Shown: positions 54,805 through 62,925, counted from the first letter of the stretch. The stretch is 64,000 bases of DNA from an uncultured Oscillospiraceae bacterium (GCA_900539195.1 UQBC01000005.1:1-64000), one strand, 5' to 3'. The notes: a model not told the origin generated them from the letters alone. A program made the numbers and translations.

Positions 54805-56049
54805 CTAGCCTCTTGTCTGACCGTTTCCGTTGACAAGATATTTGAACGTTGTCAGAGCCTCAAGGCCCATAGGTCCTCGTACATGGAGCTTCTGTGTTGA
54901 TATTCCTATCTCTGCTCCCAGTCCGAATTCAAAGCCGTCCGTAAAGCGTGTGCTGGCATTTACATATACAGCCGCCGCATCGACTTCACGCTGGAATTTC
55001 TCAGCATTACGCAGATACTCGGTCACTATACACTCGCTGTGGCCTGTACCGAAGCGGTTGATATGAGCTATAGCTTCATCTATATCATCTACTACCTTTA
55101 CGGCAATCTTAAGGTCAAGGAACTCTCTGCGGTAATCTTCGTCATCGGCTATCTTTTCAAGCGTGATATATGCACTGCTTGCTTCGTCGCCGACAAATGT
55201 CACCTTACCGTTCCACCTTTCTGCGAGCTTTTTCAAAAAGCCCTCCGCAATATTCTTATGCACAAGTACGTTTTCGATGGCGTTGCATACAGACGGACGC
55301 TGTGTCTTTGCGTTGTCTACTATATCCACTGCCATATCAATATCGGCGAAGCGGTCAACATAAACGTGGCAGTTGCCCTCTCCGGTCTGTATTACGGGTA
55401 CAGTAGCATTCTTTATTACGGCGTTTATAAGTCCGCCGCCGCCTCTTGGGATAAGCACGTCAACATATTCGTTTGCTTTCATAAGCTCGGTTGCGGTATC
55501 TCTTGAGGTGTCCTCTACAAGCTGTACAATGTCAGGATTGACGCCGTGCTTTTCAGCCGCCGCTCTCATAATACCGACAAGGCACTTGTTTGAATTTATA
55601 GCATCGCTGCCGCCACGCAGAATTACAGTATTGCCGGCTTTAAGGCAAAGGCATCCTGCGTCTACCGTAACATTGGGGCGTGACTCGAAAATAATTCCGA
55701 TAACGCCGAGCGGTACGGATTTCTTTATTACGGTAAGCCCATTGGGTAAGGTGTTGCCGCCGAGAATTTTTCCGACGGGATCAGGCAATGCCGCAACCTG
55801 TCTTACGCCCTCAGCCATACCGTCAATTCTTGCGTCGGTAAGGGTAAGGCGGTCTACCATTGCCGCCGCCATATTGTTTTCATGCGCCGCAGTTATATCA
55901 AGCTCGTTTGCCTTTTTGATCTCTTCTCTGCCGTTTTCAAGCATTACGGCGATAGTGGCGAGTATATCGTTTTTAAGCGACTGCGACAGCATAGCTGAGT
56001 TTTTAGCCGCCGATTTTGCCTTTTTTCCGAGTTCGTCTATGTAGCTCAT
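54805..56049 (-). CDS. proA: Glutamate-5-semialdehyde dehydrogenase
   Basis: 414 residues from the ATG at 56049 (GAAAGGAAAAAT). It reduces gamma-glutamyl phosphate to glutamate semialdehyde in proline synthesis. Visible marks are FESRPNVTVDAGCLCLKAGN, LIPRGGGGLINAVI, the catalytic Cys in KTQRPSVCNAIENVLV and ITEYLRNAEKF-like regions. It lies ten bases downstream of proB. Confidence 0.97.
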   Translation of the reverse strand: MSYIDELGKKAKSAAKNSAMLSQSLKNDILATIAVMLENGREEIKKANELDITAAHENNMAAAMVDRLTLTDARIDGMAEGVRQVAALPDPVGKILGGNTLPNGLTVIKKSVPLGVIGIIFESRPNVTVDAGCLCLKAGNTVILRGGSDAINSNKCLVGIMRAAAEKHGVNPDIVQLVEDTSRDTATELMKANEYVDVLIPRGGGGLINAVIKNATVPVIQTGEGNCHVYVDRFADIDMAVDIVDNAKTQRPSVCNAIENVLVHKNIAEGFLKKLAERWNGKVTFVGDEASSAYITLEKIADDEDYRREFLDLKIAVKVVDDIDEAIAHINRFGTGHSECIVTEYLRNAEKFQREVDAAAVYVNASTRFTDGFEFGLGAEIGISTQKLHVRGPMGLEALTTFKYLVNGNGQTRG

Positions 56050-56059
56050 ATTTTTCCTT

Positions 56060-56848
56060 TCAGTCCTCATCTGCGGTGAATACTGTGCAGACAGCCTTAT
56101 TCTCAAACAAATCGTAAAGTATCTCGGGACGCTGACCGTTTATTATTACAGTCGGTATGCCGTGCTCCTTTGCGATAGTAGCCGCCTCGAGCTTTGTTAT
56201 CATGCCGCCGCTTGCAAACTCACTGCCCTTGTCCTTTGCCGAGCTTATCATCTCGCTTGTTATCTGCTTTACCTCAGGGATTAGCTTTGCACCGGGAAGT
56301 TTAGGGTTCTTATCATACAGTCCGTCAACATCGGTAAGAATCACCAGCAAATCGGCACCGCACAATGCCGCAACTATAGCCGACAGCGTATCGTTCTCGT
56401 CAAAGTCAAGTTCCTTTATCGAAACGGTATCATTGGCATTGATTATAGGCACTATTCCCATATCAAGGAGTGTATTGAATGTGTTTGTAACGTTCTCTTT
56501 TCTTGTCTTGTTGCTGATAACGTCACGGGTAAGAAGCACCTGCGCTACCGTGTGATTATAGTTTGCAAATTCACGGTCATAAATGTGCATAAGCTCGCAC
56601 TGACCTATAGCGGCGCAAGCCTGCTTTTTCGGCATTTCGGTAGGCTTTGAGTGAAGTCCTGCCTTTGCCGCGCCTACTCCCTGTGCGCCCGATGTAACAA
56701 ATATCACATCCTTGCCGGAGTTCTTGATATCCGACATCACCTCTATCAGCTTTGAAACACGTCTTATATTAAGATTGCCTGTGTTATGGGCAAGCGTGCT
56801 TGTGCCTACCTTTATAACAATTCTCTTTCTGGTTGAAAAGTCCATCAT
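56060..56848 (-). CDS. proB: Glutamate 5-kinase (no PUA domain)
   Basis: 262 residues. It phosphorylates glutamate, the first step to proline. The amino-acid kinase fold shows IVIKVGTSTLAHNTG, FVTSGAQGVGAAKAG, NANDTVSIKELDFDENDTL and LTDVDGLYDKNP. Enterobacterial ProB has a C-terminal PUA domain (~367 residues); this one ends after the kinase domain, a common Firmicute form. AGAGGAAA precedes the ATG. Confidence 0.95.
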   Translation of the reverse strand: MMDFSTRKRIVIKVGTSTLAHNTGNLNIRRVSKLIEVMSDIKNSGKDVIFVTSGAQGVGAAKAGLHSKPTEMPKKQACAAIGQCELMHIYDREFANYNHTVAQVLLTRDVISNKTRKENVTNTFNTLLDMGIVPIINANDTVSIKELDFDENDTLSAIVAALCGADLLVILTDVDGLYDKNPKLPGAKLIPEVKQITSEMISSAKDKGSEFASGGMITKLEAATIAKEHGIPTVIINGQRPEILYDLFENKAVCTVFTADED

Positions 56849-56862
56849 ATATTTCCTCTTGC

Positions 56863-57948
56863 TTAGTCGAGCAGAATACGCTCGTCACAATATTCACATT
56901 CGCATATATCGCCCTGTACCTTGAAGCTGTGTGGAAGATAATGCTCGGTCTTTGTGATGCACTTGGGGTTTGTGCATTCAACATCGTTCTTTATCGTGCC
57001 TGTCAGCAGCTTAGGTGCACCGAGCCTGCCCTCAAGCACGGATATTATAAGTGCCATACGCACGAACATTCCGTTCTTTGCCTGAGTAAAATACATCGCT
57101 CTCGGATCGTCGTCCACGTCCATCGCTATCTCGTCTACTCTGGGGAGCGGATGCATTACTATCATATCCTTTGGTGCTTTCTTCATTTTTTCGGTATCAA
57201 GGCGGAATACATCCTTCTGCCTGTTGTATTCTTCCTCGCTTGAAAAACGCTCCTTCTGTATTCTTGTCATATAGAGCATATCGAGCGATTCGCCCGTTAT
57301 CGCCTCGTCAAGAGAATATATCTCCTTATAAGTACAGCCTCTTGCGTTAAGCACGTCCTTGATATATGACGGCAGAGCAAGCTCGGGTGTTGATATAAGT
57401 ATGAACTCGTTGCCCTCATAGCGTGACAGTGCCTTCAGCTGTGAGTGTACCGTCCTTCCGTAACGAAGATCGCCGCATAGACCTATCTTCAAGTGGTCAA
57501 GCCTGCCCTTTTCGTTTTTCAGCGTCAGCATATCGGTAAGCGTCTGCGTAGGGTGCAGATGTCCGCCGTCGCCTGCATTTACAACAGGGCAATCGGCTGT
57601 GAGCGCCGCCGCTTTTGCACTGCCCTCGTATGGATTTCTCATTACAAGAATATCGGCATAGCTGCTGACTATTTTCGTTGTATCCTTGATATTTTCGCCT
57701 TTGGAAACAGAGGATGTTGACGGATTATCAAATCCTATTATCGTGCCGCCGAGCCTCAGCATTGCAGTCTGAAAACTCATCTGCGTTCTTGTTGACGGCT
57801 CATAGAACAGAGTACCCATTATCTTTCCGCTGCATCTTGAACGGTAAAGTGCGGGGTTCTTCTGAATCTGCTGTGCCAGTTCAACTATCATATTCCACTC
57901 ATCAGGTGAATATGAATCGAGGTCGATAAGATTACTGAACGTTTCCAT
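56863..57948 (-). CDS. pyrB: Aspartate carbamoyltransferase with C-terminal PyrI-like zinc domain
   Basis: 361 residues. Residues ~1-305 are the catalytic chain: FYEPSTRTQMSFQTAM (carbamoyl phosphate loop), GDGGHLHPTQTLTDML and HPLPRVDEIAMDVD. The C-terminal ~50 residues carry ECTNPKCI and CECEYCDE, the C-x4-C...C-x2-C zinc site of the regulatory chain PyrI, without its nucleotide-binding allosteric domain. In E. coli that zinc domain joins PyrB and PyrI subunits. The start is probably ATG 57948; ATG 57957 is too near the SD. Confidence 0.92.
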   Translation of the reverse strand: METFSNLIDLDSYSPDEWNMIVELAQQIQKNPALYRSRCSGKIMGTLFYEPSTRTQMSFQTAMLRLGGTIIGFDNPSTSSVSKGENIKDTTKIVSSYADILVMRNPYEGSAKAAALTADCPVVNAGDGGHLHPTQTLTDMLTLKNEKGRLDHLKIGLCGDLRYGRTVHSQLKALSRYEGNEFILISTPELALPSYIKDVLNARGCTYKEIYSLDEAITGESLDMLYMTRIQKERFSSEEEYNRQKDVFRLDTEKMKKAPKDMIVMHPLPRVDEIAMDVDDDPRAMYFTQAKNGMFVRMALIISVLEGRLGAPKLLTGTIKNDVECTNPKCITKTEHYLPHSFKVQGDICECEYCDERILLD

Positions 57949-59350
57949 TGTTGTCATTTCCTTCCTTGCTTTGCGTATCCTCACCTTTTTGGAGGGGAGT
58001 TATATATCCTTCCTTTATGCCCTCTGTGCTTTCTTCGGGCATAAAGATAATCTTGACGGTTTTAAGTATAAGCAGAATATCCTTAGCAAGCGTATATTTT
58101 TCAATATACATAAGATCAAGCTTCAGCTTATCGTAAGGGGTTGTATTATACTTGCCGACAACCTGTGCATTACCGGTAAGTCCCGCCTTGACTTTAAGGC
58201 GGAATGCAAACTCCGGCATTTCCTTTTCGTACTCACGGCTGATCTCGGGACGCTCCGGACGGGGTCCTACGACCGACATATCGCCCTTGAAGATATTGAA
58301 CAACTGCGGAAGCTCATCGAGTCTGACTTTTCTTATGAACTTTCCGACAGGGGTCACTCGCTTGTCGCCATCGCTTGCAAGTCGTGCCACACCGTCGCTC
58401 TCGGCATTTACAACCATGCTCCTGAATTTCAAAAGTTTAAATTCTTTACCATCCTTGGTAAGGCGCACCTGCTTATACAGCACCGGACCATGATCGCACA
58501 GCTTTATAGCAATAGCTGTTATCAGCATAAACGGAGAAGCAATAATAATACCTATCGAGGACAGGAGAATGTCAAAGCAACGCTTGAAGAAACGCTGTTC
58601 TATACCCAGTCCGTAATTTTTCGAGATAATAAGCGGAGTGTCGAACAGCTCCATATTATCTCCGCCTCTTACGATTATATCGCTGATTTTCGGCACAAGA
58701 TAGGTTCTTATTGATGTCTTGAAGCAGAACTTCAATATATCGTTCCTTATCTCGTTAGGGGTATCGCAGATAACCACGCCGTCATAGTTGGGTATCTCGG
58801 AAATTATCTTTTCAAGTCCCTCGGATACATTTATCATTCGGGTAATGTTGTATTTGTCATAACGCTTGCTCATTTTTTCAACAAGCATTCTTGCAGGCTG
58901 CTCAAGTCCGTATATCATTATCACGTTCTTTGCAGGGTATAAGGCACGGAATATCTTTCCGCTTATAAACGCCCACAAAGCTATGACCACCGCTTGATAC
59001 AGCGTGCCGACAAGAAGCGGTCGCGGGTCAAGCATAGAGCGTGATATCAGGCATATCTGGATATAGGTTATGAAGTTTGTGCAAAGTGTAGCAAGGATTT
59101 GCGACACTATTATATCCGTTGTTTTATGTGAGCCGATCTTAAGTCCTTTGTATATTCTCGAGAAAACATAAAGAATTGCAAAGTACAATCCGAATAACAG
59201 CCAGTTTCCTTTTCTAAAGAAGCTGAAAGCCATCTCGCTGTTATAGTAATTCAGCCATATAATGCCGAAGGTGGAGGTTTCCCATGTAAGAAGTACCAGA
59301 GCGTCTACTATAAGAGCGGTACGTTTGTATTTTTCTTTATCCTTGTTCAA
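57932..59350 (-). CDS. Undecaprenyl-phosphate sugar-1-phosphate transferase (WcaJ/WbaP type)
   Basis: 472 residues. The N-terminal ~140 hold four or five hydrophobic segments; a Rossmann-like CoA_binding_3-type domain follows (~150-240: NVIMIYGLEQPARMLVEKM). The C-terminal bacterial sugar transferase domain has KRCFDILLSSIGIIIASPF, VLYKQVRLTKDGKEFKLLKF, RKVRLDELPQLFNIFKGDMS and VGPRPERPE. It loads the first sugar-phosphate onto undecaprenyl phosphate to begin exopolysaccharide or glycan synthesis. It may supply the GT/Wzm/Wzt cluster at 21-27 kb, and overlaps pyrB by 17 bases. Confidence 0.93.
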   Translation of the reverse strand: MNKDKEKYKRTALIVDALVLLTWETSTFGIIWLNYYNSEMAFSFFRKGNWLLFGLYFAILYVFSRIYKGLKIGSHKTTDIIVSQILATLCTNFITYIQICLISRSMLDPRPLLVGTLYQAVVIALWAFISGKIFRALYPAKNVIMIYGLEQPARMLVEKMSKRYDKYNITRMINVSEGLEKIISEIPNYDGVVICDTPNEIRNDILKFCFKTSIRTYLVPKISDIIVRGGDNMELFDTPLIISKNYGLGIEQRFFKRCFDILLSSIGIIIASPFMLITAIAIKLCDHGPVLYKQVRLTKDGKEFKLLKFRSMVVNAESDGVARLASDGDKRVTPVGKFIRKVRLDELPQLFNIFKGDMSVVGPRPERPEISREYEKEMPEFAFRLKVKAGLTGNAQVVGKYNTTPYDKLKLDLMYIEKYTLAKDILLILKTVKIIFMPEESTEGIKEGYITPLQKGEDTQSKEGNDNNGNVQ

Positions 59351-59403
59351 TACGACACATCCTTGAAACCGCTTTTGAGCGGAAGTAGTTTATAATCGAA
59401 TTT

Positions 59404-59432
59404 AGTATAGCACAATTTGTCGTAATAATCAA
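59404..59432 (-). promoter_or_regulatory. Promoter of the sugar transferase-pyrB-proBA run
   Basis: On the minus strand, TTGATT, 17 bases, TATACT. Confidence 0.8.
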
Positions 59433-59479
59433 GACTTTAGCCCGGATATCACAAAACGCTCATTTTATATTATATTAAA

Positions 59480-59570
59480 AACAATGACAGCCCACTGTAT
59501 AAAACAGCAGACTGTCATTTCAGAATAAGGAAATAAGGAAAACACAAAAGAAAGGTTTTTCTTATGTGTC
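59480..59570 (-). ncRNA. Candidate small RNA, unit 0 of the array
   Basis: About 90 bases on the minus strand between a motif-bearing promoter (59577-59611) and an intrinsic terminator. It has a C/U-rich tract (AACCTTTCTTTTG) and then AATGACAG...CTGTCATT (59483-59519) with TTGTTTTTAATA. No open frame. The C/U tract could pair with Shine-Dalgarno sequences of target mRNAs (inference). Confidence 0.5.
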
Positions 59571-59576
59571 AACTGT

Positions 59577-59611
59577 AGTATAGCATACACTCTGTACCAT
59601 AAAAAGGACAA
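59577..59611 (-). promoter_or_regulatory. Motif-bearing promoter, unit 0
   Basis: TTGTCCTTTTTATGGTACA, 5 bases, TATGCTATACT. It matches the site before the MazF-like gene over both blocks with the same 35-base length; only the 5-base spacer and a few other positions differ. Confidence 0.65.
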
Positions 59612-59707
59612 TCACTTACCTTTCGGCAAAGATAAACAGGCTTACCGGTAAGGGTAGCCTGTTCACCAAAATTCATACAAAAAAAGGAATACAAAACATG
59701 AAAAACT

Positions 59708-59803
59708 ATGAAAAAATCTATTGAAAACGCTCATCAGGAACTTATCCGGATGGCAGATTTTCCGTTCCCGTATTCATACTATCCGTATGATATGATGATA
59801 TGA
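59708..59803 (+). CDS. Possible 31-residue peptide
   Basis: ATG to TGA frame encoding a peptide with MKKSIENAHQELIRMADFPF at its start and a Tyr/Pro-rich end (YSYYPYDMM). The nearest SD (AAAGGA) is ~20 bases upstream and better placed for an 8-codon frame at 59698. The region also forms a TTCCCGTAT/ATACGGGAA hairpin like the other array units. I consider it doubtful. Confidence 0.2.
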   Translation: MKKSIENAHQELIRMADFPFPYSYYPYDMMI

Positions 59804-59850
59804 TACGGGAAGTTAAAAAGGAGAATACCTCTGTGCCGAAAAAAGAGGAA
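59765..59850 (-). ncRNA. Possible degenerate array unit
   Basis: On the minus strand CCTCT...AGAGG, then a C/U-rich tract (TATTCTCCTTTTT), then TTCCCGTAT/ATACGGGAA. This is the same order as the other units, but the promoter motif is not recognisable here. Confidence 0.3.
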
Positions 59851-59961
59851 AACAGCACAGAACTATGTAAACAGTGAACAGATAAAGACCTTTCACGATG
59901 GGTTGTCAGGCCATCAGCCTTTAACGTTCATATCCGCCGCAGCGGACTGTAAATTTCGGTT

Positions 59962-60038
59962 GGCAGTCTGTATTTTGCAGACCGCCGTTTGGAAAGGATG
60001 ATATACAATATGTACCGGAGCGTCTGCTCCTTCGTTAT
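59962..60038 (-). ncRNA. Candidate small RNA, unit 1
   Basis: Minus-strand order: hairpin GGAGC-AGAC-GCTCC (60017-60030), C/U-rich ATCCTTTCC, hairpin GGCGGTCTG/CAGACTGCC (59962-59986). The promoter motif ends at 60045. There is no T-run after the last hairpin, so the 3' end is unclear. Confidence 0.45.
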
Positions 60039-60044
60039 GATTAT

Positions 60045-60078
60045 ATTTTAACATCTTCGCTGTCCTATAAAACGGACT
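60045..60078 (-). promoter_or_regulatory. Motif-bearing promoter, unit 1
   Basis: AGTCCGTTTTATAGGACA, 5 bases, GATGTTAAAAT. It contains the GTCC-N8-GGAC dyad and an extended -10 (TGT-TAAAAT). Confidence 0.6.
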
Positions 60079-60241
60079 TGATAAGTAATTTTCGTATTGC
60101 AGATCTGCCCGGAATAACCGATACCGATATTCCGGGCAATTCTGCAATGACCGGGAAAGCCACGGCAGCCAAACACAGAAGGGAGAAGGAGGTAAAATAT
60201 CGGTTTATTTCAACATTCCGCAAGGAATGCTCATTGTCGGG

Positions 60242-60325
60242 GCAACGGCGGTAACAGCGTCACTGCCGTTGCAGAAAAGGAAGGTTTTATGTACAACTTT
60301 TTGGAGCTTGTCGCTCCTTCGTTAT
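60242..60325 (-). ncRNA. Candidate small RNA, unit 2
   Basis: Minus-strand order: hairpin GGAGC-GACAA-GCTCC (60303-60317), C/U-rich ACCTTCCTTTTC, hairpin GCAACGGCAGT/ACCGCCGTTGC (60242-60272, 11 bp). The last stem differs in sequence from units 1 and 3 but pairs equally well. Confidence 0.45.
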
Positions 60326-60331
60326 GATTAT

Positions 60332-60365
60332 ATTTTAACATCTTCGCTGTCCTATAAAAAGGACT
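60332..60365 (-). promoter_or_regulatory. Motif-bearing promoter, unit 2
   Basis: AGTCCTTTTTATAGGACA, 5 bases, GATGTTAAAAT. It is nearly identical to unit 1 and carries a perfect GTCC-N8-GGAC dyad. Confidence 0.6.
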
Positions 60366-60380
60366 GATGATAGTTTTTGA

Positions 60381-60456
60381 TTTGCAGTCACCGTAGCCAA
60401 TGACCGCAAAACGAAAGAATGTGATTATTGTCCGGAGCTTTTTGCTCCCTCGTTAT
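60381..60456 (-). ncRNA. Candidate small RNA, unit 3
   Basis: Minus-strand order: hairpin GGAGC-AAAAA-GCTCC (60434-60448), C/U-rich ATTCTTTCG, hairpin TTTGCGGTCA/TGACTGCAAA (60381-60410, 10 bp with one G-U). Confidence 0.45.
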
Positions 60457-60462
60457 GTTTAT

Positions 60463-60496
60463 ATTATAACAGAGGTTGTGTCCTATAAAACGGACT
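60463..60496 (-). promoter_or_regulatory. Motif-bearing promoter, unit 3, overlapping the C39 gene's end
   Basis: AGTCCGTTTTATAGGACA, 5 bases, TCTGTTATAAT. The TAG stop of the peptidase gene lies inside the dyad, so the motif doubles as coding sequence for its last residues. Confidence 0.6.
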
Positions 60497-60845
60497 GCTT
60501 TTCCAGCTTCCAATAATATTTCCTGTTTGCACTGGGAAAATCACTCATGACACCGTGTTCGGGATCGTAGAATGTGCCGTCTGCGTACAGCGACCAATGC
60601 CAGCAACGTGGTGTTTCAAGGCTGAGCAGGCAAAGCGGAGGCAGCTGCTCCTTTTTCTGTACCGCTATACGTTCATCCGATATATGAACGCCGTGCTCTC
60701 TGAACGTTCTTTTCATCTCGGCAAGGGTGGTTTCACGGTCATTGCCAAGAAATGTCACTATCTCTTCTACCGTCTTTCCGAGCACCATTGCAAGCACAGC
60801 CTGACCGCACTGTAGGTCGGTCGGCTCGTGTATATATCTTATCAT
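60483..60845 (-). CDS. Small C39-like cysteine peptidase domain protein
   Basis: 120 residues, a stand-alone papain-like/C39 domain. The catalytic Cys is in DLQCGQAVLAMVLG, and His and Asp are in RCWHWSLYADGTFYDPEHG. C39 domains usually cut double-Gly leader peptides as part of bacteriocin exporters; here there is no exporter domain. The start overlaps the lipid kinase stop by four bases. Its last codons are part of the repeated regulatory motif. Confidence 0.82.
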   Translation of the reverse strand: MIRYIHEPTDLQCGQAVLAMVLGKTVEEIVTFLGNDRETTLAEMKRTFREHGVHISDERIAVQKKEQLPPLCLLSLETPRCWHWSLYADGTFYDPEHGVMSDFPSANRKYYWKLEKQSVL

Positions 60846-61750
60846 ATCGTCACAGCTCCGCTGTCGGGCGGCAGAATAATATTTGCCGCTTCGTGAAGTA
60901 CCTCAATCTGAGTATCGTTCCCGCCGTCTGCCTCTTCACCGTCAAGCGACCACGGCAGAGTCTCGTCACACCGGACGTCAAGTCGTTTTGTATGGAAAAA
61001 ATCGAGAAATTCGTTATCATAATTACCATTCAGCAGAGCCTTAGCCATAAGGCTTATCTGCACAGGCGTTTTCGGACAGCGCACAAGCATTACCTCAAAC
61101 ACGCCGTCGCTCAGATCCACAAGATTCTTGTCAAGCTTGATTATTCCGCCGACAGAGGTTGCGTTGCAGGCCGCACCGAAGATATAGTCCCCCTCATGCA
61201 GTATTCCCTCCGCATCGTAAACGCTCATATGATACGGCTTTATCTCGGCAAGCTCCTTTATTCCGCTTAAGATATACGCAAAATGCCCGAATGTGTTTTT
61301 CAGGTTCTGCGGCGTACCGTAAGAGCTTTGCGTAAATGCGCCGAATGATGCGATATACATAAACTCACGCTCGTTGAATCTGCCTATGTCAAAGGCTTTG
61401 GGCTTGCCGTAAACTATATCGTCCGCCGCCTTTATGACATCGGACGACAGACCTATACCGTTAGCAAAGTCGTTGGTTGTACCTGACGGTATATAGCCAA
61501 TCTTAGTCTTATGACCGCCCACTATCATTCCGTTTACCGTTTCGCTGAGCGTACCGTCGCCGCCGCAGCAGACAATCACATCATATTCGCCGCCGTGGAT
61601 TCTTGCGGTTTCGGTAGCGTCGCCTCGTCTTTCGGTAACGTGTACGGTGGTTATATAGCCGCCCTTTTCAAGACGGCTGATTATGTTTACAAGCTCGCCC
61701 GTTATTCTTTTCTTTCCCGAAACGGGATTTACTATCAGTAAGGCTTTCAT
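60842..61750 (-). CDS. Diacylglycerol/lipid kinase family protein
   Basis: 302 residues. DAGK catalytic domain: LLIVNPVSGKKR, VCCGGDGTLSETVNGM, and GYIPSGTTNDFANGIGLS. It phosphorylates diacylglycerol or a related lipid (DgkB/YegS type), recycling diacylglycerol from lipoteichoic acid or glycan synthesis. It leads a two-gene unit with the C39-like gene. Confidence 0.92.
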   Translation of the reverse strand: MKALLIVNPVSGKKRITGELVNIISRLEKGGYITTVHVTERRGDATETARIHGGEYDVIVCCGGDGTLSETVNGMIVGGHKTKIGYIPSGTTNDFANGIGLSSDVIKAADDIVYGKPKAFDIGRFNEREFMYIASFGAFTQSSYGTPQNLKNTFGHFAYILSGIKELAEIKPYHMSVYDAEGILHEGDYIFGAACNATSVGGIIKLDKNLVDLSDGVFEVMLVRCPKTPVQISLMAKALLNGNYDNEFLDFFHTKRLDVRCDETLPWSLDGEEADGGNDTQIEVLHEAANIILPPDSGAVTI

Positions 61751-61783
61751 ATTAAAATTCCTCCGATATAATTTTCTTATATT

Positions 61784-61812
61784 ATATTACACGATTTTTA
61801 ACTGTCGGTCAA
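61784..61812 (-). promoter_or_regulatory. Promoter of the lipid kinase gene
   Basis: On the minus strand, TTGACC, 17 bases, TAATAT. Confidence 0.7.
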
Positions 61813-61830
61813 CTGTGACGCAAAAATAAT

Positions 61831-61856
61831 ACCGCACAGCGTTTTTACCGTGCGGT
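61831..61856 (-). terminator. Terminator of the polysaccharide deacetylase gene
   Basis: ACCGCAC...GTGCGGT arms; the minus strand continues ATTATTTTTG. Confidence 0.8.
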
Positions 61857-61869
61857 GAAATATTATTTT

Positions 61870-62925
61870 TCAGTCTTTGATTATCGGCTCGGTCGAGCTT
61901 CCCGGAACGGTGTTTTCACGGGCATATACAGCCTCTTTCAGCTTTTCAAAGCCATTGTAAAGGCTTTCTTCGGGCAGTGCCTTCAGTGCCGTTATCTGCT
62001 CTTGCGTAAGATATGACGCTAATTTCCGGGCGGTTTCCATCGAAACGTCCTTGCTCTGCAAAGCGTTTATATCGCTTATGCTCAACTTTTCGGCAAGCGT
62101 TTCAAAAGCCAGATTTGCATCGTAATTATCACTGAAAACTATCTGATTTACCGTCGCCTTGCTTTTCGGCATCATAGTTCCGTTTGAGTCGATAGTATAA
62201 TCTCCCTCAAGCAAAAGTTCGCTCACGGTACAAAGTTCAAAGCCCTGTTCCTTTAGACTTTTAAGCACTGTCGGCAGTGCCTGAGTCGTGTTTTCAAGGT
62301 CGTTATGGAAAAGCAGTATCGATCCGCCCGAAATATTCTTTGTTGTACGCTCGATTATTGTTTCGGGGGTCGGCTTATCCCAGTCGATGCTGTCCTTGTT
62401 CCACTGAATGACGCTCATTCCCATTCCGAAAAGCGTAGTTACCGCCTTGTCGTCATATTCTCCGTAGGGCGCACGGTAAAGCGTGGGAGCATTGCCCGTT
62501 ATCATCTTTATCTTGCGTGAGCATTCCTTTGTATCGGCTATGAGGTCGTTTACGTTCATACCCTTGATATGCGGATGCTTGTCGCTGTGGTTTGCTATCT
62601 CGTGACCTGCATCGCTGAGCTTCTTTATATCGTCTGCATACTTATCCGCAAATTCGCCCGTAACAAAGAATGTAGCCTTCGCATCGGCTTCGGCAAGTAT
62701 CGAGATCAGCTTGTCGGTGTTGCTGTTTTCCCACGCACAGTCAAACGTAATGCTGATTTTGTTGTCGGTGCGCTTTACGTTGTATATAGGCAGCTTTATG
62801 TTTTCCGCACCGGTATCTATAGACGAGAGTATGGCGAATACTCCTATAGCGATGCCTGTAACCAGCACTAAAACAAACATGACCGCACGGATAAGCTTAC
62901 GCTTGGTCATAGTCATAACGAACAT
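61870..62925 (-). CDS. Polysaccharide deacetylase, membrane-anchored (PdaB-like)
   Basis: 351 residues from the ATG at 62925, preceded by AGGAGGA. One N-terminal TM helix (~13-33). NodB domain: SITFDCAWENSNTDKLI (motif 1, Asp), HSDKHPHI (metal His pair), RAPYGEYDDKA and ILLFHNDLENT. The TFDxAW form is that of the PdaB group. A C-terminal ~90-residue extension is helical. It probably deacetylates cell-wall glycan. Confidence 0.92.
   Translation of the reverse strand: MFVMTMTKRKLIRAVMFVLVLVTGIAIGVFAILSSIDTGAENIKLPIYNVKRTDNKISITFDCAWENSNTDKLISILAEADAKATFFVTGEFADKYADDIKKLSDAGHEIANHSDKHPHIKGMNVNDLIADTKECSRKIKMITGNAPTLYRAPYGEYDDKAVTTLFGMGMSVIQWNKDSIDWDKPTPETIIERTTKNISGGSILLFHNDLENTTQALPTVLKSLKEQGFELCTVSELLLEGDYTIDSNGTMMPKSKATVNQIVFSDNYDANLAFETLAEKLSISDINALQSKDVSMETARKLASYLTQEQITALKALPEESLYNGFEKLKEAVYARENTVPGSSTEPIIKD

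Noticed and set aside
55373..56044. 223-residue plus-strand frame opposite proA
   Set aside because: Shadow of proA; no ribosome binding site and no recognisable motif.
59914..60147. 77-residue minus-strand frame in the gene-poor region
   Set aside because: It crosses unit 1 hairpins and the promoter motif, has no ribosome binding site and has repeat-driven composition. The hairpin loop-length changes between units argue against coding.
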